From assembly GCF_009765705.1 (NCBI RefSeq), contig NZ_LMUX01000020.1, positions 186,001-250,000 on the forward strand: a stretch of DNA of 64,000 bases. Direction: 5' to 3'. The notes beneath the pieces were generated by a model, which made no database searches, was not told the origin of the DNA, and was given only the letters and a program-made list of their open reading frames with translations. The position numbers and the translations under genes are program-made. Position 1 is the first letter of the stretch. Each line of letters begins with the position of its first letter. The stretch comes from Burkholderia sp. L27(2015) (GTDB taxonomy: Bacteria; Pseudomonadota; Gammaproteobacteria; Burkholderiales; Burkholderiaceae). Shown here one piece after another: positions 1-7,472 of this stretch.

Positions 1-230
1 CGGCCGAGTTTGCAGCGGCGGTGCGCTCTGACGAAACGGGCCACCACCTCGGCCGCATGCTGATGGAGCGGATCATCGCGTACTGCCGCGCACGCGGAAC
101 GCGCGTGCTGACAGGTGAAATACTGAGAGAAAACACGCGCATGCTGAAGCTGGCGTTGGATTGCGGCTTTGTGGTGCAACCGAGCGAGGATTTTGCAGTG
201 GTGTCTGTCAGACGGGTACTCAACGCCTGA
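1..230 (+). CDS. GNAT-family acetyltransferase, C-terminal fragment (cut by window edge)
   Basis: Only the last ~75 residues are present; the reading frame is open from base 3, so the gene begins upstream of the window. The visible part has the acetyl-CoA-binding motif of GNAT enzymes ([12 protein letters not shown]) followed by the beta-strand and helix that pass through RVLTGEIL and [14 protein letters not shown], the usual C-terminal layout. This style, with [12 protein letters not shown], resembles the acetyltransferase domain fused to ADP-forming acyl-CoA synthetase-like proteins (Pat type, which acetylate acetyl-CoA synthetase), but the N-terminal part needed to decide is missing. A free-standing GNAT is equally possible. 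A GTG at 21 could serve as a start only for an implausibly short protein. msrA follows 74 bases downstream on the same strand. Confidence 0.7.
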   Translation, partial: AEFAAAVRSDETGHHLGRMLMERIIAYCRARGTRVLTGEILRENTRMLKLALDCGFVVQPSEDFAVVSVRRVLNA

Positions 231-304
231 GCAAATCCGGCGCTGCCGATACGTGTCGCGCGCATCGAGGATATAGTCGAGCCTCCAGAAGGAGAAATAC
301 CGAA

Positions 305-814
305 ATGACTACAGTGACTGACAAAGCCGTCCTTGCAGGCGGGTGTTTTTGGGGCATGCAGGATCTTTTGCGTCGTTATCCGGGCGTGGTATCGACACGG
401 GTAGGCTATACCGGCGGCGAAGTGCCCAATGCGACCTATCGAAACCATGGATCACACGCCGAGGCTATCGAAATCATCTTCGATCCGCAGATCATCAGCT
501 ATCGACAGATTCTGGAATTCTTTTTTCAGGTTCATGACCCCACTACGCTGAACCGTCAAGGTAACGATACCGGGGCGAGTTATCGCTCGGCGATCTTCTA
601 CACGAACGAACAGCAGAAGCAGATCGCGCAGGACACCATCGCCGACGTCGAGGCTTCAGGGCTCTGGCCTGGCAAGGTTGTCACCGAAGTCGTACCGGTC
701 GGCCCGTTTTGGCAAGCGGAGCCGGAGCATCAAGACTATCTGGAACGCCATCCTGGCGGATACACGTGCCATTTCATCCGTAAGGACTGGCGACTTCCCA
801 AACGTGGCGGATGA
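305..814 (+). CDS. msrA: peptide-methionine (S)-S-oxide reductase MsrA
   Basis: Reduces the S-epimer of methionine sulfoxide in proteins and free methionine, repairing oxidative damage in the cytoplasm. The 169-residue product has the catalytic GCFWG motif at residues 13-17 (nucleophile Cys14), the conserved GYTGG segment and the EPEHQDYL segment near the C-terminus. A second cysteine, Cys155 in GGYTCHF, is the likely resolving cysteine regenerated by thioredoxin. The open frame extends upstream to 161, but the start at 305 is chosen because it lies 7-12 bases after AAGGAG and gives a normal MsrA N-terminus. It is probably monocistronic: a perfect hairpin follows immediately. Family assignment is very secure. 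Confidence 0.95.
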   Translation: MTTVTDKAVLAGGCFWGMQDLLRRYPGVVSTRVGYTGGEVPNATYRNHGSHAEAIEIIFDPQIISYRQILEFFFQVHDPTTLNRQGNDTGASYRSAIFYTNEQQKQIAQDTIADVEASGLWPGKVVTEVVPVGPFWQAEPEHQDYLERHPGGYTCHFIRKDWRLPKRGG

Positions 815-819
815 ACTGC

Positions 820-850
820 GAGGGCTTCGTGAGCTGCTCACGAAGCCCTC
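820..850. terminator. perfect 14-bp hairpin after msrA
   Basis: GAGGGCTTCGTGAG (820-833), a 3-base loop, and its exact reverse complement (837-850), starting six bases after the msrA stop codon. There is no T-run on either side, so it is a terminator-like or transcript-end-protecting hairpin rather than a textbook intrinsic terminator. It lies between msrA and the convergent lysR-type gene. Confidence 0.6.
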
Positions 851-994
851 AAGATGATGCCCGAAAACGGCCGTCAGCCTGACATGCCGACTGTGCCGCC
901 CACAAGCGAGTTTCGTGCGTTCCATCGCGCGGCAAGGGGATCGGATCGCATCGCGGCGAACGCATTGGTCCGATAGCGCTCGGTGAGCTCACAT

Positions 995-1903
995 CTAAGG
1001 GGCCGTCTGCGTTGGCATACGCATCCCCTCGCGCTCGAGCCATGAACGGAATAGAACGACCAACTCATCGCCAGACTTCCCATCTGGAACGTAAGTGCAA
1101 TAGCTGCGCGACGGCAGACGAGGGCCGGCGAACGGCGCGACAAGCCGGCCAGCAGCAAGATCGTCGGATACCAGTGCAGTCGGTCCCATCGCGATGCCTA
1201 CTGCGTCGATGGCGGCTTGCAACGTCAGATAGAAGTGGTCAAAGGTCAGGGCGGCAGCGGGCCTGAGTGCAGGAATCTGTGCCTTCGCCAACCAGTCCGG
1301 CCAAAGTCGAGGAAGACTCGATGTGTGCAGCAACGTATGCTGCCGGATATCGTCCAGCACCCGGAGCGGCAGCCGCTGCAAAAGCGCCGGACTACAGACC
1401 GGAAGCCTTTCCTCGGACAGGAAAAGCCGCATCGAGTAGCCATAGAACGTATCTGGTCCACCCCGGATGATGACGTCATAGGTCTCTTTCAGACTTTCCA
1501 CCGACTCGTTCGACGTGTCCACTTTGACGTCCACGTCGGGATGCTCGACACGGAACTTCGCCAGTCGCGGCACCAGCCAGCGCAACGTGAATGTCGCGGG
1601 TGCATTCACGTACAGTGTCCGAGACATCGCTTTCGCGACGCCATATCTCGCGGTTGCCTGCGAGAGCTGCTCGAACAAGGGGCCGATTTCCGCCAGGTAG
1701 TCCTTGGCCGCCGCAGTCAGCACCACGCGCCGGTTGTGCCGTTCAAACAGCGGTGCGTCAAGCCACTCCTCAAGCAGACGCACATGCTGGCTCACCGCGC
1801 CGTGAGTCACGTGCAATTCCGCGGCGGCTTCCTTGAAGCTACCAAGCCGGCCTGCGGCCTCGAAGGCACGCAATGCATTGAGTGGGGGCAATACCCGTTT
1901 CAT
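995..1903 (-). CDS. LysR-family transcriptional regulator (GcvA-like)
   Basis: A 302-residue LysR-type regulator of normal length. The N-terminal winged helix-turn-helix (about residues 6-65) contains SFKEAAAELHVTHGAVSQHVR and LFERHNRRVVLT, the pattern of the GcvA/AmpR-like subgroup; the rest is the two-lobed substrate-binding-like effector domain. It is divergent from an EamA-type exporter at 2003, with 99 bases between the two starts, the classical arrangement in which such a regulator controls its neighbour and itself. The intergenic stretch is AT-rich compared with its surroundings (for example 1908-1925 and 1934-1942) and would hold the operator, but I see no unambiguous dyad. The effector cannot be inferred. 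The start at the ATG at 1903 fits the family's N-terminus (MKRVLPPLNALRAFEAAGR). Confidence 0.9.
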   Translation of the reverse strand: MKRVLPPLNALRAFEAAGRLGSFKEAAAELHVTHGAVSQHVRLLEEWLDAPLFERHNRRVVLTAAAKDYLAEIGPLFEQLSQATARYGVAKAMSRTLYVNAPATFTLRWLVPRLAKFRVEHPDVDVKVDTSNESVESLKETYDVIIRGGPDTFYGYSMRLFLSEERLPVCSPALLQRLPLRVLDDIRQHTLLHTSSLPRLWPDWLAKAQIPALRPAAALTFDHFYLTLQAAIDAVGIAMGPTALVSDDLAAGRLVAPFAGPRLPSRSYCTYVPDGKSGDELVVLFRSWLEREGMRMPTQTAP

Positions 1904-2002
1904 TCGGGAGAGTTTATTTAACGCGACTGCCCAATTTATCTGGTTTGTTAGTGTGCCGCAAGATAGATATCCTGCTTAGTACACCTTTTCTCCGAGATTC
2001 GC

Positions 2003-2845
2003 ATGCTCAGTTATACCGGCGGTTTTGTCCTCCTTGCAGCGCTGCTCCACGCGAGCTGGAATGCGATGCTGCACGGCAACGACGACCGGTTGCTGTCCAT
2101 GACGTGGATGAGCATCGCCATTGCGGCGGTTTCCACGTTTGTAGTCCTGTTCACGCCGTGGCCAGCCGACGCGGCCTGGCCGTATATCGTGGCATCGGGC
2201 CTCGTGCATATCGTCTACAACGTGACCCTCGTGCGATCGTACCGTCGCAACGATCTGGCACAGGCGTATCCGATCGCGCGCGGTTCGTCGCCGCTGCTCG
2301 TCACGCTCGGCGCGGCGCTCTTCGCGCATGAGGCGATCGGCCCCTTGCACATTCTTGGGATCGCGATGATATCGGGCGGCATCATCGCAATCGCGCTGGA
2401 GGGGGGGCGTGTGTCGCTTGCGGGTGCACTGGCTGCGCTGATGACCGGTGTGACGATCGCCGTCTATACCGTGATCGACGGCATCGGCGTGCGCTTGTCC
2501 GGCGGCCAAGCGCTAGCCTACACCGCGTGGATGTTCCTGTTCTATTGGTTGATGCCGGTGCTGTTCATCGCCACGCGTGGGCTCGCGCCGCTTTGGACAC
2601 CGGTACGGACGGCGCCGATGGCGGTCGGCTCGTCGCTCGTCGGCGGCCTCGTGTCGATCGCGGCGTATGGCATCGTGATATGGGCGCTGCAGTCGGGCGC
2701 GATGGGCGCGGTGTCGGCGTTGCGCGAGACCAGCGTGGTGTTCGCGGTGCTGATCGGGCGAATGTTTCTGCGGGAAGCAGTAAGTGGCAAGCGGTGGCTC
2801 GCGTGCGTGATCGTCGCGGCCGGGGCAGTTTGTCTGGGGGTTTGA
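2003..2845 (+). CDS. EamA/DMT-superfamily transporter
   Basis: A 280-residue polytopic inner-membrane protein made of about ten hydrophobic segments, with the two-fold EamA repeat typical of drug/metabolite transporters. Landmarks include the N-terminal HASWNAMLHG and the RSYRRNDLAQAYPIARG stretch at the end of the first repeat, and ALRETSVVFAVLIGRMFLRE near the end of the second, a signature in EamA proteins. Family members export amino acids, metabolites or toxic analogues; the substrate here is unknown. It lies divergently next to the LysR-type regulator at 995-1903 and is its most likely target. The ATG at 2003 opens directly on the first membrane segment, so no upstream extension is needed. 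About 170 bases after the stop contain nothing I can recognise. Confidence 0.88.
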   Translation: MLSYTGGFVLLAALLHASWNAMLHGNDDRLLSMTWMSIAIAAVSTFVVLFTPWPADAAWPYIVASGLVHIVYNVTLVRSYRRNDLAQAYPIARGSSPLLVTLGAALFAHEAIGPLHILGIAMISGGIIAIALEGGRVSLAGALAALMTGVTIAVYTVIDGIGVRLSGGQALAYTAWMFLFYWLMPVLFIATRGLAPLWTPVRTAPMAVGSSLVGGLVSIAAYGIVIWALQSGAMGAVSALRETSVVFAVLIGRMFLREAVSGKRWLACVIVAAGAVCLGV

Positions 2846-3015
2846 TTTTTATTTTGGTGCGGGCGTCCAGAAATGGCAAAACGGACAAGAATGCTGCGGC
2901 TGTTACTACGCCAGCGAACTCAATCAATTAGGGGTATTGAAGAAAAAGCGGCATCGTGGAAGGATGACTTCTTCCCCGAGGCCTGTATCGCGCCGGGTAG
3001 CTGAGCGTAGCAGAT

Positions 3016-4050
3016 TCAAGCGAGCTTGCCGGCCGTTTGCTCCAGCAGCGCCCATGCCTCATGGCCGAACTTCTCACGCCACTTGCCATAGAAACCCGCT
3101 TTACTGAGCGTCGCTCGGAATGCCGAGCGATCGACGGTTGTGAACTGGATGCCCTTGCTGCCGAGCTCTGTACGCAGCGATTCGCTCTGCCGCGCGATGT
3201 CGGCGCGTTCATCCAGGCCCGAGCGATCGAACTCGCGTTTCACGATTTGCCGTATGTCTTCGGGCAGGCGCTGGAATGCCGCGGGGTTGCCGAGTATCCA
3301 ATAGTTGTCCCAGACGTGGCTGGTCATGCTGATATATTTTTGCACTTCATAAATCTTGGACGTAGCGATGGTCGGCAGCGCATTTTCCTCGCCGTCCACG
3401 AGCTTGGTCTGTAGAGCCGAATACAGTTCATTGAAATTCAACGGCGTGGGCCCCGCGCCCAGCGATTGGAAAATCGACGTCAGCATCGGTGACACGGGTA
3501 CGCGTATCTTCAGTCCTCGAAGATCCTCCGGAGCGTGAATCGGCCGCGAGGAGGTGCTGATCTGTCGGAAGCCGTTATCCCAGGCTTGCGATACGGACAC
3601 CACACCGGTCTTCTCGATCTGCGCGCGGATGTAGTTGCCCAAGCCGCCGTCCATCGCTTTCCAAACGTCGTCGTAGCTGTTGAAGGCAAATCCGGTGTTG
3701 GCAATGCCAGCGATCGGCGCGAGCACGGAGAGCGTGGACCCGGCCTGGTTGCAGAATTCGATGCTGCCGTTGCGCACCTGGGACAACTGGTCGCTATCGG
3801 AGCCCAACTGGCTGGCGGGGAACACGCGGATCTCAAGGCGGCCGTGAGTGGCTTCGCGAATGCGGTCGGCGGCTTGCTGGGCTCGGGTGTTGACCGGATG
3901 CGTCGGGTCTTGTGCGGTGGCCAGCTTGTAGGTGAACTCCGCGGCGTCGGCGCGCCGGGAGAGGATGCCCATCAAGGGCAGGGCGGCACCGGCCGCGATA
4001 AATGCGCGCCGGTTCAGCCCGCGCGTGGCACGGTGGTCGTTGTGTTCCAT
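3016..4050 (-). CDS. TRAP transporter solute-binding protein (DctP family), Tat signal
   Basis: A periplasmic solute receptor of 344 residues for a tripartite ATP-independent transporter. The N-terminus reads GLNRRAFIAAGAALPLMG and ends in ADAAEF, a twin-arginine leader (RR at 14-15) with cleavage near residue 36. The mature part has the family marks YKLATAQDPTHPVN, RLEIRVFPASQLGSD, the substrate-carboxylate region LRGLKIRVPVSP and GAGPTPLNFNELYSALQTKLVDGEENA. The frame extends to 4089, but the ATG at 4050 is preferred because CGGAGA lies just upstream. It is downstream of, and co-directional with, the lyase gene at 4188-5057. No DctQ or DctM membrane partners are present in the window, so it either works with a distant permease or is an orphan. 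Ligands of the family are usually carboxylates. Confidence 0.9.
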   Translation of the reverse strand: MEHNDHRATRGLNRRAFIAAGAALPLMGILSRRADAAEFTYKLATAQDPTHPVNTRAQQAADRIREATHGRLEIRVFPASQLGSDSDQLSQVRNGSIEFCNQAGSTLSVLAPIAGIANTGFAFNSYDDVWKAMDGGLGNYIRAQIEKTGVVSVSQAWDNGFRQISTSSRPIHAPEDLRGLKIRVPVSPMLTSIFQSLGAGPTPLNFNELYSALQTKLVDGEENALPTIATSKIYEVQKYISMTSHVWDNYWILGNPAAFQRLPEDIRQIVKREFDRSGLDERADIARQSESLRTELGSKGIQFTTVDRSAFRATLSKAGFYGKWREKFGHEAWALLEQTAGKLA

Positions 4051-4089
4051 ATGCGTCTCCGTTTTCTCTATAGTTTTTATCTGGCCCAT

Positions 4090-4110
4090 CGGGTACCGCG
4101 ACGGTACCCG
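4090..4110 (-). terminator. hairpin in the lyase-to-binding-protein spacer
   Basis: CGGGTACCG, a 3-base loop CGA, and CGGTACCCG form a perfect 9-bp stem in the 137-base gap between the lyase and the TRAP binding-protein gene, both minus strand. There is no T-run, so it may be a processing or stability hairpin that sets differential expression rather than a true terminator. Confidence 0.45.
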
Positions 4111-4187
4111 TTACGCTTCATCAATCCACGGCTAGCCACGCACGTCACACCGGGCCGGGGCGCCCCGAGGTGCCATGCCTGCACGCG

Positions 4188-5057
4188 CTAGCGGTTGTAG
4201 CGTGCCTCCTCGGCGACCGCCTCATCCAGGCCGACGAAGCGGTTGAAGTCCTCGAACGATGTCAGGCTGTCGGCGACCGCATTGGTCGAGCCTTCGCGCA
4301 TGAAGACCTCCATCATTTCCTTGACCGCCTTATGCATGGCTAACATCGGTTCGACCGGGCACAGCGCATAGTCGAAGCCCAGTTCGTAGACTTCCTTGAT
4401 CGACAGATAGGGGCTTTTGCCCGAGCGCACCATGTTGAACAGGATGGGTTTGCCCAGCGGTTTGAGACGCCGGATCAGCTCGCGCATCTGGTCTACGCTT
4501 TCGGGTGCATCGGCATACAGCCCATCCACACCCACTGCCGCATAGGCTTCGAGCCGCTCGATGGCATCGTTGATCCCGGTCACGGCAATGGCATCAGTGC
4601 GTGCCACCACGAAAAAGTCGGGATCCTTGCGCGCGGCCAGCATGGCGCGCAGCTTCTGCTGCATTTCTTCCTTCGGCACCAACTGCTTGCCGGCAAAGTG
4701 CCCACATTTCTTCGGCACGGCCTGGTCTTCCAGATGCAGTACCGAGGCGCCGGCTTCTTCCCACAACTCGATGGTGCGCTGAGCATCCAGCACACCGCCG
4801 TAGCCGGTGTCGGCATCGGCGAACACCGGCAGCTTGGTGACGCGGCAGATGCGCCGGATGTGATCGAACATTTCCGTTTGCGTGAGCAAGCCGACGTCGG
4901 GCTTGCCGGCCACGATGGCCGAGGCGGCGAAGCCGCTCACGTAAAGGGCCTTGGCGCCGGCTTGTTCCGCCAGCATGGCGGTGACCGCATCGTGCGCCCC
5001 GAGGCAAACGAAAGGTGGGGATTTCAATAACTCGCGGAATTGTGCTGATCGGCTCAT
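4188..5057 (-). CDS. isocitrate lyase/PEP mutase superfamily protein (2-methylisocitrate lyase or oxaloacetate decarboxylase-like)
   Basis: A 289-residue TIM-barrel enzyme of the PEP mutase/isocitrate lyase superfamily. The metal-binding motif DADTGYG is at residues 81-87 and the gating-loop motif KKCGH at 116-120; the latter, with its cysteine, marks the C-C lyase branch (2-methylisocitrate lyase, isocitrate lyase, dimethylmalate lyase, petal-death-type oxaloacetate hydrolase) rather than phosphonopyruvate mutases. The reaction is therefore probably the Mg-dependent cleavage of a 2-hydroxydicarboxylate or related acid to pyruvate or glyoxylate plus another acid; the exact substrate is undetermined. 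No prpC/prpD lies next to it, arguing against a methylcitrate-cycle role. It is divergent from the MFS permease at 5359, with two LacI-type operators in between, and followed by the TRAP binding protein, suggesting one carboxylate-use regulon. Confidence 0.85.
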   Translation of the reverse strand: MSRSAQFRELLKSPPFVCLGAHDAVTAMLAEQAGAKALYVSGFAASAIVAGKPDVGLLTQTEMFDHIRRICRVTKLPVFADADTGYGGVLDAQRTIELWEEAGASVLHLEDQAVPKKCGHFAGKQLVPKEEMQQKLRAMLAARKDPDFFVVARTDAIAVTGINDAIERLEAYAAVGVDGLYADAPESVDQMRELIRRLKPLGKPILFNMVRSGKSPYLSIKEVYELGFDYALCPVEPMLAMHKAVKEMMEVFMREGSTNAVADSLTSFEDFNRFVGLDEAVAEEARYNR

Positions 5058-5101
5058 GACGGGCTCCGGTTAGGTCGTCGGGAATTGATAGAGGCATGAC
5101 T

Positions 5102-5119
5102 CATGATATCGATAACAAA
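5102..5119. promoter_or_regulatory. candidate LacI-family operator O2 (imperfect)
   Basis: CATGATATCGATAACAAA shares the complete right half (GATAACAAA) and the central ATC of the perfect operator at 5138-5155; 6 of 9 positions of the left half match. Its centre lies 36 bp from that of the perfect site, 45-62 bases upstream of the lyase start on the minus strand. The CG-centred dyad is of the type bound by LacI/GalR-family regulators, one of which is encoded at 7473-8489. Confidence 0.6.
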
Positions 5120-5137
5120 TGCATCGGCGCAAGCTAT

Positions 5138-5155
5138 TTTGTTATCGATAACAAA
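5138..5155. promoter_or_regulatory. candidate LacI-family operator O1 (perfect palindrome)
   Basis: TTTGTTATCGATAACAAA is an exact 18-bp palindrome with the central CG step characteristic of LacI/GalR/GntR-type operators (compare the E. coli GntR site core TTACCGATAA). It sits in the intergenic region between the divergent lyase and MFS genes, so one regulator could control both. That the regulator is the LacI-type protein at 7473-8489 is inference from proximity and motif type. Confidence 0.75.
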
Positions 5156-5251
5156 TTTTCATGGCAATGTGACTCTATTTCGTAACGGAGCCAACAGCCT
5201 TATTTAATAAGCCTTTCAGGGAATTATGAGTGCCGCGTGTAGGCCCGAAAT

Positions 5252-5270
5252 ACCCTCCTTCGGAGGGTTT
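5252..5270 (+). terminator. small hairpin with short T-run in the MFS gene leader
   Basis: ACCCTCC, loop TTC, GGAGGGT, then TT, about 90 bases upstream of the MFS start. It resembles a weak intrinsic terminator or attenuator in the 5' leader; no leader peptide or riboswitch fold was recognised. Confidence 0.35.
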
Positions 5271-5358
5271 GTACCTATACCAGACGTGGCAGGCGCGGGC
5301 GCGATAATGCATCCCTGCACAGACCTATCCCTGCAATTTCTTGCGTCAGGAGACCAGC

Positions 5359-6690
5359 ATGAACACCCCGCAAAATGTGGAAGCACGAACGATGCGCAAG
5401 GTGCTACGGCGCTTCGTGCCGTTGCTGATCATCTGCTTCATCGCCTCGTTCCTGGATCGCGTCAATGTCGGCTTCGCGGCACTTACGATGAGCCGCGATC
5501 TCGGTTTCACCAACACGGTGTTCGGTCTGGGGGCAGGGCTGTTCTTCATCGGCTACTTCTTCTTCGAGGTACCGTCCAACCTTGCGCTGGTGCGCTTTGG
5601 CGCGCGCCGCTGGATTGCGCGCATCATGTTCACCTGGGCAATCCTTTCGGCGGCTACCGCATTTGTCACGGGCGCTTACGGTTTTTATTTCGTCCGCATC
5701 TTGCTCGGTGTGGCGGAAGCGGGTTTCTTTCCAGGCGTGATCCTGTTCCTGACGATGTGGGTGCCCAGTGCCTATCGCGGCCGCGTGGTGGCGAGCTTCA
5801 TGGCAGCCATGCCGTTCGCCAGTGTGTTTGGCTCGCCCGTCTCCGGCTACCTGCTCGGCCTGGACCACGTGTTCGGACTGAAGGGATGGCAACTGCTGTT
5901 CATCGCTGAAGCGCTGCCTTCATTGGTGCTGGCGGTGGTCGTGCTCAAGGTGCTGCGTGATAGTCCCGCTCAGGCCGAATGGTTGGCGCCCGATGAGCGC
6001 GATTGGCTGACGCAGACGATCGCGCTGGAGCAACAGCGCAAGGTCAGCGTGATGACGCATGGTTTCTTTAATATCGTGAAGCGGCCCGTCGTGCTGCTGC
6101 TGGGCGCGGCCTATTTCGGCATCGTCGGTTTCAATTTTGGGCTGAGCTTCTTCCTGCCGCAGATCGTCCGACAGTTTCATCTGAGCCTGGCCATGGTGGG
6201 CTGGGTTGCTGCGATTCCCTTTGCGGTGGGCGGTGTCGGCATGATCGTGTGGGGGCGGCATTCGGATCGGCATAACGAGCGCCGCTTTCATTTGCTGGTG
6301 CCCATTGCGCTGGCCATTATCGGCCTGGGCGGCTCTACGCTGGTCAGCCTGCCCGTGCTCAAGCTGGCGTTGTTGTGCGTGGCATCGTTTGGCGTGTTCT
6401 CGGCGCTGCCTATATTCTGGGCCGTCATGCCCGGCTTGTTGGGACCGGCTGTTGCAGCGGTGGGCTTTGCAGTGGTCAATTCGATCGGCAATTTGTCCGG
6501 GTTTGCAGCGCCTTATGTGGTGGGCGTGATCGCCGACGCTACGGGCAGCACCGGCGGTGGGCTGATGGCAATTGCCATTTACGGCTGCGTGGCGTTTGCC
6601 ATACTGGCCTGCATCACCGGTGCCTATAGCCGTCGGATACCGCAGCAGGTGGCACTGGACGGCGAGACCAGACAGGCTGGCAGCCACTAA
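5359..6690 (+). CDS. MFS transporter, anion:cation symporter (ACS) type
   Basis: A 443-residue, 12-segment major facilitator. The first transmembrane stretch (LLIICFIASFLDRVNVGFAA) and the FFIGYFFFEVPSNLALVRFGARRWIARIM segment with the family's inter-helix 2-3 signature place it with the ACS group (tartrate, phthalate, hexuronate, 4-hydroxyphenylacetate permeases), which take up organic anions with protons. The open frame begins at a TTG at 5341, but the ATG at 5359 follows AGGAGA at a good distance and gives a normal cytoplasmic N-terminus. It is divergent from the lyase, shares the LacI-type operator region, and is followed 15 bases later by the enoyl-CoA hydratase-like gene, probably in one transcript. 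The substrate is unknown; an aliphatic or aromatic acid degraded by the neighbours is the natural guess. Confidence 0.9.
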   Translation: MNTPQNVEARTMRKVLRRFVPLLIICFIASFLDRVNVGFAALTMSRDLGFTNTVFGLGAGLFFIGYFFFEVPSNLALVRFGARRWIARIMFTWAILSAATAFVTGAYGFYFVRILLGVAEAGFFPGVILFLTMWVPSAYRGRVVASFMAAMPFASVFGSPVSGYLLGLDHVFGLKGWQLLFIAEALPSLVLAVVVLKVLRDSPAQAEWLAPDERDWLTQTIALEQQRKVSVMTHGFFNIVKRPVVLLLGAAYFGIVGFNFGLSFFLPQIVRQFHLSLAMVGWVAAIPFAVGGVGMIVWGRHSDRHNERRFHLLVPIALAIIGLGGSTLVSLPVLKLALLCVASFGVFSALPIFWAVMPGLLGPAVAAVGFAVVNSIGNLSGFAAPYVVGVIADATGSTGGGLMAIAIYGCVAFAILACITGAYSRRIPQQVALDGETRQAGSH

Positions 6691-6705
6691 CCGAAAAGGA
6701 CGCCC

Positions 6706-7443
6706 ATGAGTGCACGCGATGAAGGCAGCATAGAAATTACGATGAGCGGCAGCGTACAGGTATTGACCTTGGCGCGCACCGAAAACAATAACCGCGTCAC
6801 GCAAGCGATGTCGGAACAAGCAGTGCGGGCGTTCGAGGCGGCGCGTATCAACCCGTCGGTGTCGGGCTGCGTACTGACCGGGAAAGGCACGGTGTTTTGC
6901 ACCGGCGGCGATTATCTGAGTGGCGGTAGCACCAGCGAGGGGCGCCTCGCGTTTGCACGCGCCTTTGCAGATCTGGAACGCGCGATGAACCGGCTGGGCA
7001 AACCGCTGGTGGCGGCCATCAACGGGGATGCCCACGCGGGCGGCTTCAGTCTGCTCGCGGCATGCGATCTCGCGGTAGCAGCGGATTGCGCCACGCTGGG
7101 TTTGCCGGAAATTGCGCACGGCCTGTTTCCCTTCCTGGCTCTGGCGATCGTAAAGGACACGCTGCCCAAGAAGGTGTTGTTCGACATGGTGTATCGCGCG
7201 CGTATGCTTGGTGCGGTGGAATCGCAGCAATTACATCTGGTCAATGAAGTTGTGCCGCAGGCCGATGTGTTGAAGCGCGCCATCGAACTGGCTGGCTGCA
7301 CTGCGGAATTCAACTGCGATATCGTCAGCCTGGGCCGCGATCTCTACTACAACACGCGCTGCTCGAACCCGTCCGAAGCGGTCGAGCAGTCGCGCTTCGC
7401 GCTGGTTGCCGCACTCAAGGCGATGGAGGAAAGTCAGCGGTAG
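6706..7443 (+). CDS. enoyl-CoA hydratase/isomerase family protein
   Basis: A 245-residue crotonase-fold protein. Both oxyanion-hole regions are visible: GKGTVFCTGGDYLS and INGDAHAGGFSLLAACDLAVAA. The glutamate after the second turn is retained in LGLPEIAHG, but the first catalytic glutamate of true enoyl-CoA hydratases (GGxE) is replaced by serine (GGFS). With one glutamate the protein is more like an enoyl-CoA isomerase or another crotonase-superfamily reaction than a hydratase. The gene begins 15 bases after the MFS stop and has AAGGACG upstream, so it is co-transcribed and presumably handles a CoA-activated intermediate of the imported acid. No CoA ligase is present in the cluster, so activation must happen elsewhere. 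Convergent with the LacI-type regulator. Confidence 0.85.
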   Translation: MSARDEGSIEITMSGSVQVLTLARTENNNRVTQAMSEQAVRAFEAARINPSVSGCVLTGKGTVFCTGGDYLSGGSTSEGRLAFARAFADLERAMNRLGKPLVAAINGDAHAGGFSLLAACDLAVAADCATLGLPEIAHGLFPFLALAIVKDTLPKKVLFDMVYRARMLGAVESQQLHLVNEVVPQADVLKRAIELAGCTAEFNCDIVSLGRDLYYNTRCSNPSEAVEQSRFALVAALKAMEESQR

Positions 7444-7472
7444 GGCACAGCGGTAGAAGCGGCGCCGACGCC

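Noticed and set aside
5920-7230. 436-codon minus-strand frame across the MFS and hydratase-like genes
   Set aside because: His/Gln/Arg-rich antisense translation typical of shadow frames; both plus-strand genes are clear.
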